Part shown: one piece after another, positions 32,182 through 41,401 of the stretch
Layout: every line of letters begins with the position of its first letter
Position numbering within the stretch: the first letter of the stretch is position 1
From: Dyadobacter sp. CY261
Lineage (GTDB): Bacteria; Bacteroidota; Bacteroidia; Cytophagales; Spirosomataceae
DNA length: 64,000 nucleotides
Assembly (NCBI RefSeq): GCF_021440085.1
Contig: NZ_JAKCPW010000001.1
Coordinates: 1,550,001 to 1,614,000 of the forward strand
Direction of reading: 5' to 3'
Notes under the pieces: model-generated
What the model was told of the DNA's origin: nothing
Database searches by the model: none
What the model saw: the letters and a program-made list of their open reading frames with translations, nothing else
Program-made: the position numbers and the translations under genes

Positions 32182-34953
32182 CTACCTACTCAATTGCTTG
32201 ACAGGAGGGGCGAACTTGGTCAGGTCAATACCAACTACCGCAGCCTTATATTCATCCACATTAGGAATTCGTCCAAGGATTGCCGACAGCACAACAACCG
32301 GTGTCGATGCGAGTAAAGACTCTCCTTTTTTACGCTCCGAATCTTCCACGACCCTTCCCTGGAAAAGACGTGTTGAAGTTGCCAGAACGGTATCCCCTTT
32401 GGCTGCTTTTTCCTGGTTACCCATGCAAAGGTTACAGCCCGGACGTTCCAGATACATCATATTTTCGTATTCGGTACGGGCCGCTACTTTTGGCGCATTG
32501 TCGTCGAATTCGAAACCGGAATATTTCTGCAATACATCCCAGTCACCTTCTTTTTTGAGTTCTTCGATAATATTATAAGTAGGCGCTGCCACCACAAGCG
32601 GTGCATGAAACTCGACTTTGCCTTGCTGCTCTTCCAGGTTTTTAAGCATCTGGGAAACAATTTTCAGATCTCCCTTATGAACCATGCAGGAGCCGACAAA
32701 ACCAAGATCTACCTTTTTATCTTCCCCATAGTAAGACAGCGGGCGAATGGTATCGTGCGTGTAACGCTTGGAAACTTCTTTATTATTGACATCCGGATCA
32801 GCAATCATAGGCTCTACGATCGCATCAAGGTCAATAACAACCTCAGCATAATACTTCGCATTCGCATCCGGGGTCAGTGCTGGCTTTTCACCCGATTTAA
32901 TTTCCGCGATCCGCTTATCCGCTTTGTTGATCAATCCCTGAAGAACCTGCTTATGGTTCTCCATGCCTTTATCGATCATGATCTGGATTCTGTTTTTCGC
33001 AATTTCCAGTGATTCGATCAGGGTGTCATCCTCAGAAATACAGATAGAGGCCTTAGCCTTCATTTCCGCAGTCCAGTCTGTAAAAGTGAATGCCTGGTCG
33101 GCAGGAAGCGTTCCGAGATGAACCTCGATGATTCTACCCTGGAATACATTCTCTCCACCAAATTGCTGCAACATTTGAGCTTGTGTTGCATGAACTACAT
33201 CTCGGAAATCCATATGCTCCTTCATGTCGCCCTTGAATGTCACTTTCACGGATTCAGGAATTGGCATGGATGCCTCACCCGTAGCCAATGCAAGCGCCAC
33301 TGTCCCTGAGTCAGCACCAAATGCAACACCTTTCGACATCCTCGTGTGAGAGTCGCCGCCGATGATAATCGCCCACTCGTCAATAGTAATGTCATTGAGC
33401 ACCTTGTGGATCACATCGGTCATGGAGTGATATTCTCCTTTCGGGTCACGAGCGGTAATCAAACCGAAGTCATTCATGAACTTCATCAGCTTCGGAATAT
33501 TAGCCTGCGCTTTTTTATCCCATACTGATGCTGTGTGACAGCCCGACTGGTAGGCCCCGTCAACAATCGGCGAGATCGTTGTTGCCGCCATCGACTCCAG
33601 TTCCTGAGCAGTCATTAAACCAGTAGTATCCTGTGAACCGACGATATTAACTTCTACACGAACATCTGAGCCGGCGTGTAACACCTTACCCGGAGTAATC
33701 CCAACCGCGTTTCTGTTGAAGATCTTTTCTACTGCCGTAAGGCCTTGCCCTTCATTAGAAATCTCCTTCGACGGAGCAAATACAGAAGTAGGTTCTATAC
33801 CGAGAATCTTCGCCGCAACTGTCTGAATCTTTTTGCCGAATACAATAGCGTATGATCCCCCGGCCCGGATAAATTCCTTTTTCTGAGGAGTGAGGGCCTT
33901 AGAAATGTCAATCAGTTCCTGATCGCCATTGTAAAGCTTCTTTGTTTTTGTATTAATGGTCAGAACAGTGCCCGTAGCGACAGAGTAAACTTCCTCAAGA
34001 ACAGGGTCACCACTTTCATTGCGAACAACATTACCATCCGCATCCACCTTTTTGACCCAGTTTTTGAGATCAATACCAATACCGCCAGTTACGTCGACAG
34101 TAGTGAGGAAAATCGGGGAGATGCCATTTGTACCCCCAACAATCGGAGCAATATTGACAAATGGAATATATGGGCTCGCCTGCTTACCAGTCCAAAGCGC
34201 GACGTTGTTTACGCCGGACATCCTGGATGAACCCACGCCCATCGTACCCTTTTCGGCGATCAACATCACGCTTTTGCCGGGATGTTCTTCCTGCAATGCC
34301 TTGATTTCCTGTTGCGCCTGGGGGGTAATCATACATTTACCGTGTAATTCACGGTCCGAGCGGGAGTGGGCCTGGTTACCCGGAGAGAGCAAATCAGTCG
34401 AAATGTCGCCCTCGCCTGCAATAAAAGTAACTATATGAATTTCTTCGGGTACGTCTGGCAGTTTGGTGAAAAACTCAGCGCGTGCGTAGCTTTCAAGAAT
34501 CCCTCTGGCGATTTCGTTACCGCTTTTGAATGCCTCTTTGAGACGGTCTATGTCCGCATCATAAAGGAAAACCTGTGTCTTGAGAACCTCCGCCGCTTGT
34601 ATTGCAACAGAAGCATCGTCATTTAGGGCAAGATCAAGCAATACGCCAATAGACGGGCCACCTTTCATATGCGACAACAACTCAAGAGCAAAAGCTGGTG
34701 ATATTTCTGCCACTACGGATTCCCCCAGAATGATCTCTTTTAAAAACCTCGCTTTTGCACCGGCAGCACTTGTGGTTCCTGGAAGTGTGTTGTAAATAAA
34801 AAATTTGAGCGAATCTTCCCGATGCTCGTTTTCCGAATCTTTAATTTGTGCGATGATTTCTCCAAGCAATTCGGCACCATCGATTGGCTTTGGATGAAGC
34901 CCCTGGGTTTTTCTTTCTTCAATCTCTTTAATGTAGTCCTGATAGATATTCAT
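32182..34953 (-). CDS. acnB: Bifunctional aconitate hydratase B / 2-methylisocitrate dehydratase
   Basis: 923 aa, in the size range of AcnB, with the domain order reversed relative to other aconitases: an N-terminal HEAT-like helical domain (AELLGEIIAQIKDSEN onward), then the swivel domain (RMSGVNN, GGTNGISPIFLTTVDVTGGIG), then the cluster domain. The cluster cysteines are Cys756 (GFVGSCMVHKGD), Cys840 and Cys843 (GCNLCMGNQEK). It works in the TCA cycle and, in some bacteria, in propionate metabolism. In other bacteria AcnB is iron- and oxidant-sensitive and acts as an RNA-binding regulator as apo-protein. It is followed by a second, unrelated-class aconitase. Confidence 0.94.
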   Translation of the reverse strand: MNIYQDYIKEIEERKTQGLHPKPIDGAELLGEIIAQIKDSENEHREDSLKFFIYNTLPGTTSAAGAKARFLKEIILGESVVAEISPAFALELLSHMKGGPSIGVLLDLALNDDASVAIQAAEVLKTQVFLYDADIDRLKEAFKSGNEIARGILESYARAEFFTKLPDVPEEIHIVTFIAGEGDISTDLLSPGNQAHSRSDRELHGKCMITPQAQQEIKALQEEHPGKSVMLIAEKGTMGVGSSRMSGVNNVALWTGKQASPYIPFVNIAPIVGGTNGISPIFLTTVDVTGGIGIDLKNWVKKVDADGNVVRNESGDPVLEEVYSVATGTVLTINTKTKKLYNGDQELIDISKALTPQKKEFIRAGGSYAIVFGKKIQTVAAKILGIEPTSVFAPSKEISNEGQGLTAVEKIFNRNAVGITPGKVLHAGSDVRVEVNIVGSQDTTGLMTAQELESMAATTISPIVDGAYQSGCHTASVWDKKAQANIPKLMKFMNDFGLITARDPKGEYHSMTDVIHKVLNDITIDEWAIIIGGDSHTRMSKGVAFGADSGTVALALATGEASMPIPESVKVTFKGDMKEHMDFRDVVHATQAQMLQQFGGENVFQGRIIEVHLGTLPADQAFTFTDWTAEMKAKASICISEDDTLIESLEIAKNRIQIMIDKGMENHKQVLQGLINKADKRIAEIKSGEKPALTPDANAKYYAEVVIDLDAIVEPMIADPDVNNKEVSKRYTHDTIRPLSYYGEDKKVDLGFVGSCMVHKGDLKIVSQMLKNLEEQQGKVEFHAPLVVAAPTYNIIEELKKEGDWDVLQKYSGFEFDDNAPKVAARTEYENMMYLERPGCNLCMGNQEKAAKGDTVLATSTRLFQGRVVEDSERKKGESLLASTPVVVLSAILGRIPNVDEYKAAVVGIDLTKFAPPVKQLSR

Positions 34954-35268
34954 GATGAAATCTTTTCAATGTTAAAGGCAAAATCTGTTGTCATTAAAAC
35001 GCGCGAAAGTACGAAATTACGGAATATACGGAGGTATTTCGGCCGATTTTCCCTACTATTTAAAACGAGTATATTCTAGTCGTACATTTAGATAACCTAC
35101 GTAAAAAAAAATTTGTTCTGACAACCCGCATATTGAAGAAATAATTTGAACCACCCCTTCGGGAGGTGCTGTAAAGGGTTCCGTTTTTCCGTCAGCTTTG
35201 ATTTTTTCTAGGATTGTACCCTATATTTGGACATTCAAAGTGCTACCAGGTCCCTTAATTAGAAAGTT
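34954..35268. other. Divergent gap between acnB and topA
   Basis: 315 bp with no credible gene. It holds the topA promoter (35197-35229), a short imperfect hairpin CACCCCTTCGGGAGGTG (about 35153-35168) and an A-rich stretch (35101-35112). For acnB on the minus strand, TAATTTCG and TACTTTCG lie about 60 bp upstream of the start as possible -7 elements, with no clear partner. Confidence 0.6.
35197..35229 (+). promoter_or_regulatory. Bacteroidota-type promoter of topA
   Basis: TTTG (35197-35200), a 21-bp spacer and TATATTTG (35222-35229) match the Bacteroidota consensus TTTG / TAnnTTTG exactly. Transcription would start about 35236, giving a leader of about 33 nt before the topA ATG at 35269. 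This is the clearest promoter in the window. Confidence 0.72.
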
Positions 35269-37647
35269 ATGTCAAAAAATCTGGTGATCGTAGAGTCACC
35301 GGCGAAGGCCAAAACCATTGAAAGTTACCTTGGGCAGGATTTCACTGTCAAGTCCAGTTTTGGACACGTCCGTGACCTCCCGGAACATGATATGGGTGTT
35401 GATGTTGAGCATGGTTTCCAACCCTCTTACGAAATCTCCTCCGATAAAGTCAAAGTCATTTCAGAGCTAAAAAAACTGGCAAAAGATGCCGAGGTATGGC
35501 TAGCGACCGATGATGACCGCGAGGGGGAAGCGATTTCCTGGCATTTGAAGGAGGCCCTCGGCCTGCCCGACGATACCAAACGGATCGTATTTCGCGAGAT
35601 CACCAAAACCGCTCTCCGGAATGCCATCGCCAAACCACGGACCATTGACACAGACCTGGTAGACGCCCAACAGGCGCGTCGTATTCTCGATCGCCTCGTG
35701 GGTTATGAACTTTCACCCGTTCTCTGGAAAAAGATTCGGATCGGTAAATCCAACCTGTCGGCCGGCCGTGTGCAATCTGTGGCTGTACGTATTATAGTAG
35801 AGCGCGAAAGAGAAATAGACGCATTCAAAAGCAAAAGCAGCTTTAAGGTAACGGCCCATTTCGACCTTGGCAATGGTAAAGTACTGAATGCCGAACTGGC
35901 GAAAAACCTTTCCAACGAGCAGGATGCACAACAGTTCCTCGAAAAGTGCATCGGGGCGCAGTTTTCTATCCGCAATCTTGAAGTAAAACCAGCTAAAAAA
36001 ACTCCTGCACCGCCATTTACAACTTCTACATTACAACAGGAAGCATCGCGCAAGCTGAGCTTTTCGGTAGCGCAGACGATGACCGTCGCGCAGCGCCTAT
36101 ACGAAGCCGGTAAAATTTCCTACATGCGTACCGACTCTACAAACCTGTCGGAAGAAGCGTTGGATAAGTCAAAGCAGCAGATCACGAAAGAATATGGCGA
36201 TGAATATTACAACCGCCGTATATTCAAAACCAAGTCCGAGTCGGCACAAGAGGCTCACGAAGCGATCCGTCCTACCGATTTTTCTACGCTGGTAGGCAGC
36301 GGCGACCGCAACGAACAGCGTTTGTACGAACTGATCTGGAAACGCGCGATTGCCTCACAAATGTCGGATGCACAATTGGAGCGCACAACGGCCACCATTG
36401 CCATCTCGACTACATCTGAAGAGCTGGTAGCACAAGGCGAGGTGATTAAGTTTGAAGGGTTTTTGAAAGTATATCTGGAATCCAGCGACGAGGAGGACGA
36501 GGAACAAAAAGGAATGCTTCCTCCATTGAATATCGGTCAGATATTGAAGCTGGCAGATATGAAAGCGACGGAGCGGTTTACAAGAAACCCACCGCGCTAT
36601 ACGGAGGCAAGCTTGGTGAAGAAACTGGAAGAAATGGGGATCGGGCGGCCGTCAACTTATGCGCCAACGATCTCGACGATCCAGAAACGGGAATATATTG
36701 TAAAAGAGGACCGTCAGGGTTTTGAAAGGGAATTTAAAGAATTGACCCTTGCCGATGAGCAGATCAAAAGCAAGGTGAATAAAGAAGTTTACGGTTCGGA
36801 AAAGTCTAAACTATTCCCGACCAGTACTGGAATGGTGGTAAACGACTTCCTGGTCAGCCATTTCCAAGATATCGTCGATTATTCGTTCACCGCGAACGTC
36901 GAAAAGGATTTTGACCATATTGCGGACGGTCAGTTAGGCTGGCAACAGATGATCAGGGACTTTTACACGCCGTTCCAGAAAAAAGTAGCCGAAGCGCGCG
37001 AAGAGGCGATTGATAAGAGCCTTACCTCGCGTGACCTGGGTGAGGATCCGGCAACGGGTAAAAAAGTATCGGTGCGGATCGGGAAATACGGCCCATATGT
37101 GCAGATCGGCGATGTGGAAGACGAAGAAAAGCCGCGTTTCGCGAGCTTGCAGAAGGGACAGCTCATGGAGAACATCACTTTGGACGAGGCATTTGAGCTA
37201 TTTAAACTGCCTCGTCAGGTTGGGTTCTTTGAAGAAAAGGATATGGTCGTGAACGTCGGCAAATTCGGCCCTTATGTCAAGCACGACGCGAAGTATTATT
37301 CGCTTGCCAAGACAGACGATCCCATGGCAGTAACCGAAGAGCGGTTGATCGAAATTATCGGAGAGAAGCGTTTGCAGGACAGCAACCGGACCATTAAAGA
37401 GTTTACGGAAGATCCGGAGGCGAAGGTTTTGAATGGACGGTATGGGCCTTACATTGCTTTTGGAAAGAAGAATGTGAAGATCCCGAAAGGTACCGAGCCT
37501 GCCTCGCTGACTTACGACCAGGTATTGAAACTGGCAGCGGAAACGCCGGATAAGCCTGCCGGACGCGGAGCTAAAAAGCCTGCGGCTGCGGCAAAGGCTC
37601 CGGCGGCTAAGAAGCCCGCCGCAAAGAAGGCTGTCAAAAAGGGTTAA
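35269..37647 (+). CDS. topA: DNA topoisomerase I
   Basis: 792 aa. The Toprim domain opens with LVIVESPAKAKTIESYLG and carries DDDREGEAISWHL; the catalytic tyrosine is Tyr285 in SYMRTDSTNLS. The C-terminal part lacks zinc-ribbon cysteines and instead has three GxxGPY repeats (IGKYGPYVQIG, VGKFGPYVKHD, NGRYGPYIAFG). It ends in an Ala/Lys/Pro-rich tail of about 30 residues (AAAAKAPAAKKPAAKKAVKKG-like), likely to bind DNA nonspecifically. It relaxes negative supercoils. A canonical promoter lies upstream and cobB and folD follow on the same strand. Confidence 0.96.
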   Translation: MSKNLVIVESPAKAKTIESYLGQDFTVKSSFGHVRDLPEHDMGVDVEHGFQPSYEISSDKVKVISELKKLAKDAEVWLATDDDREGEAISWHLKEALGLPDDTKRIVFREITKTALRNAIAKPRTIDTDLVDAQQARRILDRLVGYELSPVLWKKIRIGKSNLSAGRVQSVAVRIIVEREREIDAFKSKSSFKVTAHFDLGNGKVLNAELAKNLSNEQDAQQFLEKCIGAQFSIRNLEVKPAKKTPAPPFTTSTLQQEASRKLSFSVAQTMTVAQRLYEAGKISYMRTDSTNLSEEALDKSKQQITKEYGDEYYNRRIFKTKSESAQEAHEAIRPTDFSTLVGSGDRNEQRLYELIWKRAIASQMSDAQLERTTATIAISTTSEELVAQGEVIKFEGFLKVYLESSDEEDEEQKGMLPPLNIGQILKLADMKATERFTRNPPRYTEASLVKKLEEMGIGRPSTYAPTISTIQKREYIVKEDRQGFEREFKELTLADEQIKSKVNKEVYGSEKSKLFPTSTGMVVNDFLVSHFQDIVDYSFTANVEKDFDHIADGQLGWQQMIRDFYTPFQKKVAEAREEAIDKSLTSRDLGEDPATGKKVSVRIGKYGPYVQIGDVEDEEKPRFASLQKGQLMENITLDEAFELFKLPRQVGFFEEKDMVVNVGKFGPYVKHDAKYYSLAKTDDPMAVTEERLIEIIGEKRLQDSNRTIKEFTEDPEAKVLNGRYGPYIAFGKKNVKIPKGTEPASLTYDQVLKLAAETPDKPAGRGAKKPAAAAKAPAAKKPAAKKAVKKG

Positions 37648-37704
37648 CACCTCTTAAACGCCGCTGCATGAACGCGATTATCCACGATTAACGATAAAAA
37701 GCCC

Positions 37705-38394
37705 ATGAAAAAGCTAGTTGTACTTTCCGGAGCAGGGATCAGCGCAGAAAGCGGGATCAGTACTTTTCGTGACAATAATGGGCTTTGGGATAACTATCGG
37801 ATCGAGGATGTAGCTACGCCCGAGGCGTGGGTGCGGAACCAGGAACTTGTGCTGGATTTTTATAACCAGCGACGCAAACAGGCCGCCGATGTGAAGCCTA
37901 ATTCGGCACATTACGCGCTGGCAGAGCTGGAAAAGGATTTTGATGTAACGATCGTGACGCAGAATGTCGATAACCTGCATGAAATCGCTGGCTCTTCGAA
38001 AGTGATTCATTTGCATGGAGAGCTTTTCAAATCACGTAGCACTAAAGATCCTGGGCTGGTATATGAAATGACAGGCTGGGAGCTAAAAACCGGCGATTTG
38101 TGCGAGCTGGGTAGCCAATTGCGGCCGCATATCGTATGGTTTGGCGAGGGGGTGCCAATGATGGAAGTAGCAGTCGACGTGGCCGAACAGGCAGATGCTT
38201 TCCTCGTTATCGGAACGTCACTGGCCGTTTATCCCGCTGCGGGGCTGGTGCACTACGTCCGTCCCGGCAAGCGTATTTATATCGTAGACCCGGCCAAACC
38301 GGATATTACATTAAAATCCAACATGATTTTCATTCAGGAAAAGGCGACTACCGGAATGCAAACTTTGATTAAGAAATATTTACTACCTGAATAA
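37705..38394 (+). CDS. cobB: Sirtuin NAD-dependent protein deacylase, class III
   Basis: 229 aa. NAD-binding motif [15 protein letters not shown] (9-23), TQNVDNLHE (85-93) and the catalytic histidine in HLHGE, His104. The FYNQRRKQ segment contains Tyr53 and Arg56, the Y-x-x-R signature of SIRT5/CobB desuccinylases. The four zinc-ribbon cysteines expected after the catalytic His are missing; only one Cys remains (TGDLCELGS). It removes acyl groups from lysines using NAD+. It lies between topA (57-bp gap) and folD (2-bp gap). Confidence 0.9.
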   Translation: MKKLVVLSGAGISAESGISTFRDNNGLWDNYRIEDVATPEAWVRNQELVLDFYNQRRKQAADVKPNSAHYALAELEKDFDVTIVTQNVDNLHEIAGSSKVIHLHGELFKSRSTKDPGLVYEMTGWELKTGDLCELGSQLRPHIVWFGEGVPMMEVAVDVAEQADAFLVIGTSLAVYPAAGLVHYVRPGKRIYIVDPAKPDITLKSNMIFIQEKATTGMQTLIKKYLLPE

Positions 38395-38396
38395 TA

Positions 38397-39278
38397 ATGC
38401 AACTACTCGACGGGAAGGCTATTTCCTCCCAAATAAAATCTGAAATCAAAACGGAGGTCGAACAATGGATCGCGGGCGGTGGCAAGAAGCCTCATTTGGC
38501 GGCAATCCTGGTGGGCCAGGACGGCGCCAGCGAAACTTATGTAGCTTCTAAGATCCGCAGCTGTGAAGAGATCGGTTTCACTTCTACCCTGCTGCGCTTC
38601 GAAGCCGATATTACCGAGGCACAACTCCTTGCGGCGGTGGAATCGCTTAACAACGATCCGGATGTGGATGGTTTTATCGTTCAGCTTCCCCTGCCAAAAC
38701 ATATCTCTGAAAATACCGTCATGGAAGCCGTGAATCCCGCAAAGGATGTGGACGGCTTTCATCCTATCAATGTTGGCAGAATGTGCAAAGGGCTGCCTGC
38801 TTACATTTCCGCGACACCATTTGGCATACTTGAAATGCTGATCCGTGCGGGCATTGAAACAAGCGGAAAGCACTGCGTCGTCATTGGCCGCAGCCAAATC
38901 GTAGGCTTACCAATGAGCATCCTGATGCAGCGCAATACGTATCCGGGAAATAGCACGGTGACCATCACGCATAGTAAGACACAAAATCTGAAAGAGATCT
39001 GCCAGTCGGCCGACATTCTGATCGTCGCATTGGGCCGTCCGGAGTTCGTGACTGCCGACTATATCAAAGAAGGTGCGGTGGTGGTGGATGTGGGCATTAC
39101 CCGTGTGGCGGATGCTACCAAAAAGAGCGGATTCTCGATCAAAGGGGATGTGGATTTTAATGATGTTGCGCCAAAAGCCAGCTTCATTACCCCGGTTCCG
39201 GGTGGCGTTGGGCTGATGACCATTTGCGGTTTGCTGACGAATACATTTAAAGCTGCAAAAAAAGAGATTTATAAATAA
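38397..39278 (+). CDS. folD: Bifunctional methylene-THF dehydrogenase/cyclohydrolase
   Basis: 293 aa. Family motifs in order: [14 protein letters not shown] with the catalytic Lys, [13 protein letters not shown], the NADP site [14 protein letters not shown], and [15 protein letters not shown] near the end. It interconverts methylene-, methenyl- and formyl-tetrahydrofolate for purine and one-carbon metabolism. It starts 2 bp after cobB and is the last gene of the topA-cobB-folD run; a terminator follows at 39364. Confidence 0.95.
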   Translation: MQLLDGKAISSQIKSEIKTEVEQWIAGGGKKPHLAAILVGQDGASETYVASKIRSCEEIGFTSTLLRFEADITEAQLLAAVESLNNDPDVDGFIVQLPLPKHISENTVMEAVNPAKDVDGFHPINVGRMCKGLPAYISATPFGILEMLIRAGIETSGKHCVVIGRSQIVGLPMSILMQRNTYPGNSTVTITHSKTQNLKEICQSADILIVALGRPEFVTADYIKEGAVVVDVGITRVADATKKSGFSIKGDVDFNDVAPKASFITPVPGGVGLMTICGLLTNTFKAAKKEIYK

Positions 39279-39298
39279 TCATAAAGACAACCTTATAA

Positions 39299-39334
39299 AT
39301 GACAGCCGACTGCTGACAGCCGACGGCCGGTCAT
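39299..39334. repeat. Short intergenic repeat with hairpin potential
   Basis: TGACAGCCGAC occurs twice in tandem (39300-39310, 39314-39324), and the unit is bounded by ATGAC and GTCAT, so it can also fold. It shares the core CCGACGGCCG with the larger inverted repeat at 45507-45591, suggesting one family of intergenic elements. Confidence 0.5.
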
Positions 39335-39363
39335 AGAAGTAAAAATAACCCGTTTTCGTAAAA

Positions 39364-39412
39364 GCTGGATCGTCAGGTAACTAAGCTTAAACCTGATGAC
39401 CCGGCTTTTTTG
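39364..39412 (+). terminator. Terminator after folD
   Basis: GCTGGATCGTCAGGT (39364-39378) pairs with ACCTGATGACCCGGC (39391-39405), allowing G-U pairs and one mismatch, and a run of six T follows. It lies about 85 bp past the folD stop. Confidence 0.75.
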
Positions 39413-39509
39413 TATTAAATTCGAAAAAAGAATGTGAGAAAGTTGCTGGTTTCATTTTTTACTAAAAGATTTGTCAATTAGTAGGCAGTTTCAACCGATT
39501 GGTTATACT

Positions 39510-40619
39510 ATGAGCATCGTCAGCAACAACATCAAGTACCTCAGAAGGCTGAACGGCCTGACGCAGGAACAGTTTGCCCGTAAGATTGCGATCAAGAGGT
39601 CGTTGCTGGGAGCTTATGAGGAAGCAAGAGCTAATCCAAACCTTACTAACCTCAAAAACATGGCTGCCGCATTCGGGGTTAGCGTTGACAATTTGCTAAA
39701 AAACGATCTACGAAGACTAAGGGAAACACCCGAGATGTCACTGCCGCTGACAAGCTCACGTCAGATGACCGTTTCGCATTCGGGAGCGATGCCGCAGCCC
39801 TCACCTACGCGGACGCCGGGATATACGGAGCCACAGCCACTTTCTAAAATCATTGAAACCTATCAGCAGCCCGAGCAGCCGATCCGGCAGGTGTCGCGGC
39901 AAGTCAATCTGAAACCTGTTAGTGGAGAAGTGTACCAGGCCAACCAGCAGGACCAACCTCCGATGTTTCAGCAACCCGTATTTCAGCAACCAATTGCCGC
40001 GCCGCAACAACCAGCGCCGCAACCAAAAACTCGGCAAGCAGCGTCTCAGCACACCACACCTCAGCCGGTAGCAGGCATACCTACATTTAACAACCAGTAC
40101 CAGGCGACACAGTTCAATGCAGCGGTAGAACAGCCTGCACATCATTTCCCGACCATTCAGTGGGTCGCGCGCAATGCACAGGCCGAATACATTGCCAACT
40201 TTCAGAACCCGGCCTACCTCAATGGCCTGCCATTGTTTCAATTGCCTAACTTACCGTCGGGCTATTATCGTGCATTCGAAAGTGGAGAAGATTTTGCGTA
40301 TCCCGGGTCCATTCTCGTGGGAACGTTCATTCGGAATTGGTACGATATCAAGGATGGAATGCAATATGTATTCTTACTAAGAAGCCAGGGACTAATTTAC
40401 CGCAATGTGTTCAACCAGGTAAAAACGGCTGGTATTTTGCTGCTCACCTCGGATAATACGGATATTGAAGAGCTCGAAATTCCGTTGCAGGATGTGCTGG
40501 AAGTGTGGGAAGTGAAAGCCTTTATAAGCCTGCAAATGCCTCAGCCTCAGCCTTCACTCGAAAGAGTGGCTCAGCTCGTAGATGAGTTACAAATAGAGCT
40601 GAGCCAGTACCGTCAATAA
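39510..40619 (+). CDS. XRE regulator with Q/P-rich linker and S24-like C-terminal domain
   Basis: 369 aa from ATG 39510. Residues 5-65 are a Cro/CI helix-turn-helix (NNIKYLRRLNGLTQEQFARKI, KRSLLGAYEEARANPNLTNL). A low-complexity linker rich in Gln and Pro spans about 85-215. The C-terminal domain (FPTIQWVARNAQAEYIANF, LPSGYYRAFESGEDFAYPGSILVGTFI, YVFLLRSQGLIYRNVFN) has the layout of the LexA/CI S24 fold, but the catalytic Ser context is altered (FESGED) and no Lys stands at the dyad position, so self-cleavage is unlikely. It may sense a ligand or dimerise through this domain. It converges on the minus-strand gene at 40627. Confidence 0.82.
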   Translation: MSIVSNNIKYLRRLNGLTQEQFARKIAIKRSLLGAYEEARANPNLTNLKNMAAAFGVSVDNLLKNDLRRLRETPEMSLPLTSSRQMTVSHSGAMPQPSPTRTPGYTEPQPLSKIIETYQQPEQPIRQVSRQVNLKPVSGEVYQANQQDQPPMFQQPVFQQPIAAPQQPAPQPKTRQAASQHTTPQPVAGIPTFNNQYQATQFNAAVEQPAHHFPTIQWVARNAQAEYIANFQNPAYLNGLPLFQLPNLPSGYYRAFESGEDFAYPGSILVGTFIRNWYDIKDGMQYVFLLRSQGLIYRNVFNQVKTAGILLLTSDNTDIEELEIPLQDVLEVWEVKAFISLQMPQPQPSLERVAQLVDELQIELSQYRQ

Positions 40620-40626
40620 GTCCACC

Positions 40627-41400
40627 TTATTTGGAAAGGGCATTGAACAATGCCTCGATTTTTGATAAGTCCTTACTTTTGGATGTTGTTTCGAGGATTG
40701 CCTCACCCATTTTGTACCATAATCCATCGCCGGCAGTGATGTATTTCCCTCGTTTCGTAGGTTTGTTTTCAGATGCATTATCCGGCACGAATTCAGCTTT
40801 GTAAATTGTGTCCATGATTTTCTGCAACTGATTCCAATCCAGTTGACGCACCGTGCCCGCATTTTTGCTTAATGTGAATTCCTTTTTCGCAAATGACGCT
40901 TTGAGATCGATCGTGGTCTTGGACTCATTATCAATTTCAACATAGCTCAGCTCGAAGGGATTCTCGCGACCACCTGTTTCAAATATCGCCTGCATCATTT
41001 CCTGCAAAAAGTACGACCAGCGCTCCTTATCGACCGGATAAATGGTGACGCGCTTGTCATTCTCATCCAGTTCTATTTCAATAAAATCTTCAAATTCACT
41101 CTCCTCTCTTCTGCGAATGATTTTCGAAGACTCGAAAATGTTTTCAAACTCCTTGATCCAGATCGCGGGCAAATCGCCTCTCCATTTGTAATCGTCATCG
41201 GTTGAAAATCCTTCATCATAGATCTCGTCCTCGGAAAGGTCGTCGCGGTCGGTGTATGCGATATCAAAATCTACGCGCAGATCCTGCGCCGTCTGAATAT
41301 CCATTTTTAATGTATAAAAATGTGAAAAGGGGGCCGGGACCACCGGAGCCGTCTGAAAACGAATGATATATTGACCGGGGATTTGAAGATTTTTATCCAT
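40627..41400 (-). CDS. Conserved-looking hypothetical protein, menE-linked
   Basis: 257 aa, acidic, cytoplasmic; no signal peptide or membrane helix. The N-terminus (DKNLQIPGQYIIRFQTAPVVP) is beta-rich, the middle strongly acidic (DRDDLSEDEIYDEGFSTDDD), and the end helical (LSKIEALFNAL). I recognise no domain. It starts 1 bp past the menE stop, so it is cotranscribed with menE. The function is unknown and its link to menaquinone synthesis is positional only. Confidence 0.68.
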   Translation of the reverse strand: MDKNLQIPGQYIIRFQTAPVVPAPFSHFYTLKMDIQTAQDLRVDFDIAYTDRDDLSEDEIYDEGFSTDDDYKWRGDLPAIWIKEFENIFESSKIIRRREESEFEDFIEIELDENDKRVTIYPVDKERWSYFLQEMMQAIFETGGRENPFELSYVEIDNESKTTIDLKASFAKKEFTLSKNAGTVRQLDWNQLQKIMDTIYKAEFVPDNASENKPTKRGKYITAGDGLWYKMGEAILETTSKSKDLSKIEALFNALSK

Positions 41401-41401
41401 T

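Noticed and set aside
40020..40080. CAG/CAA-rich region as non-coding repeat
   Set aside because: It is the in-frame Gln/Pro linker of the XRE/S24-like regulator.
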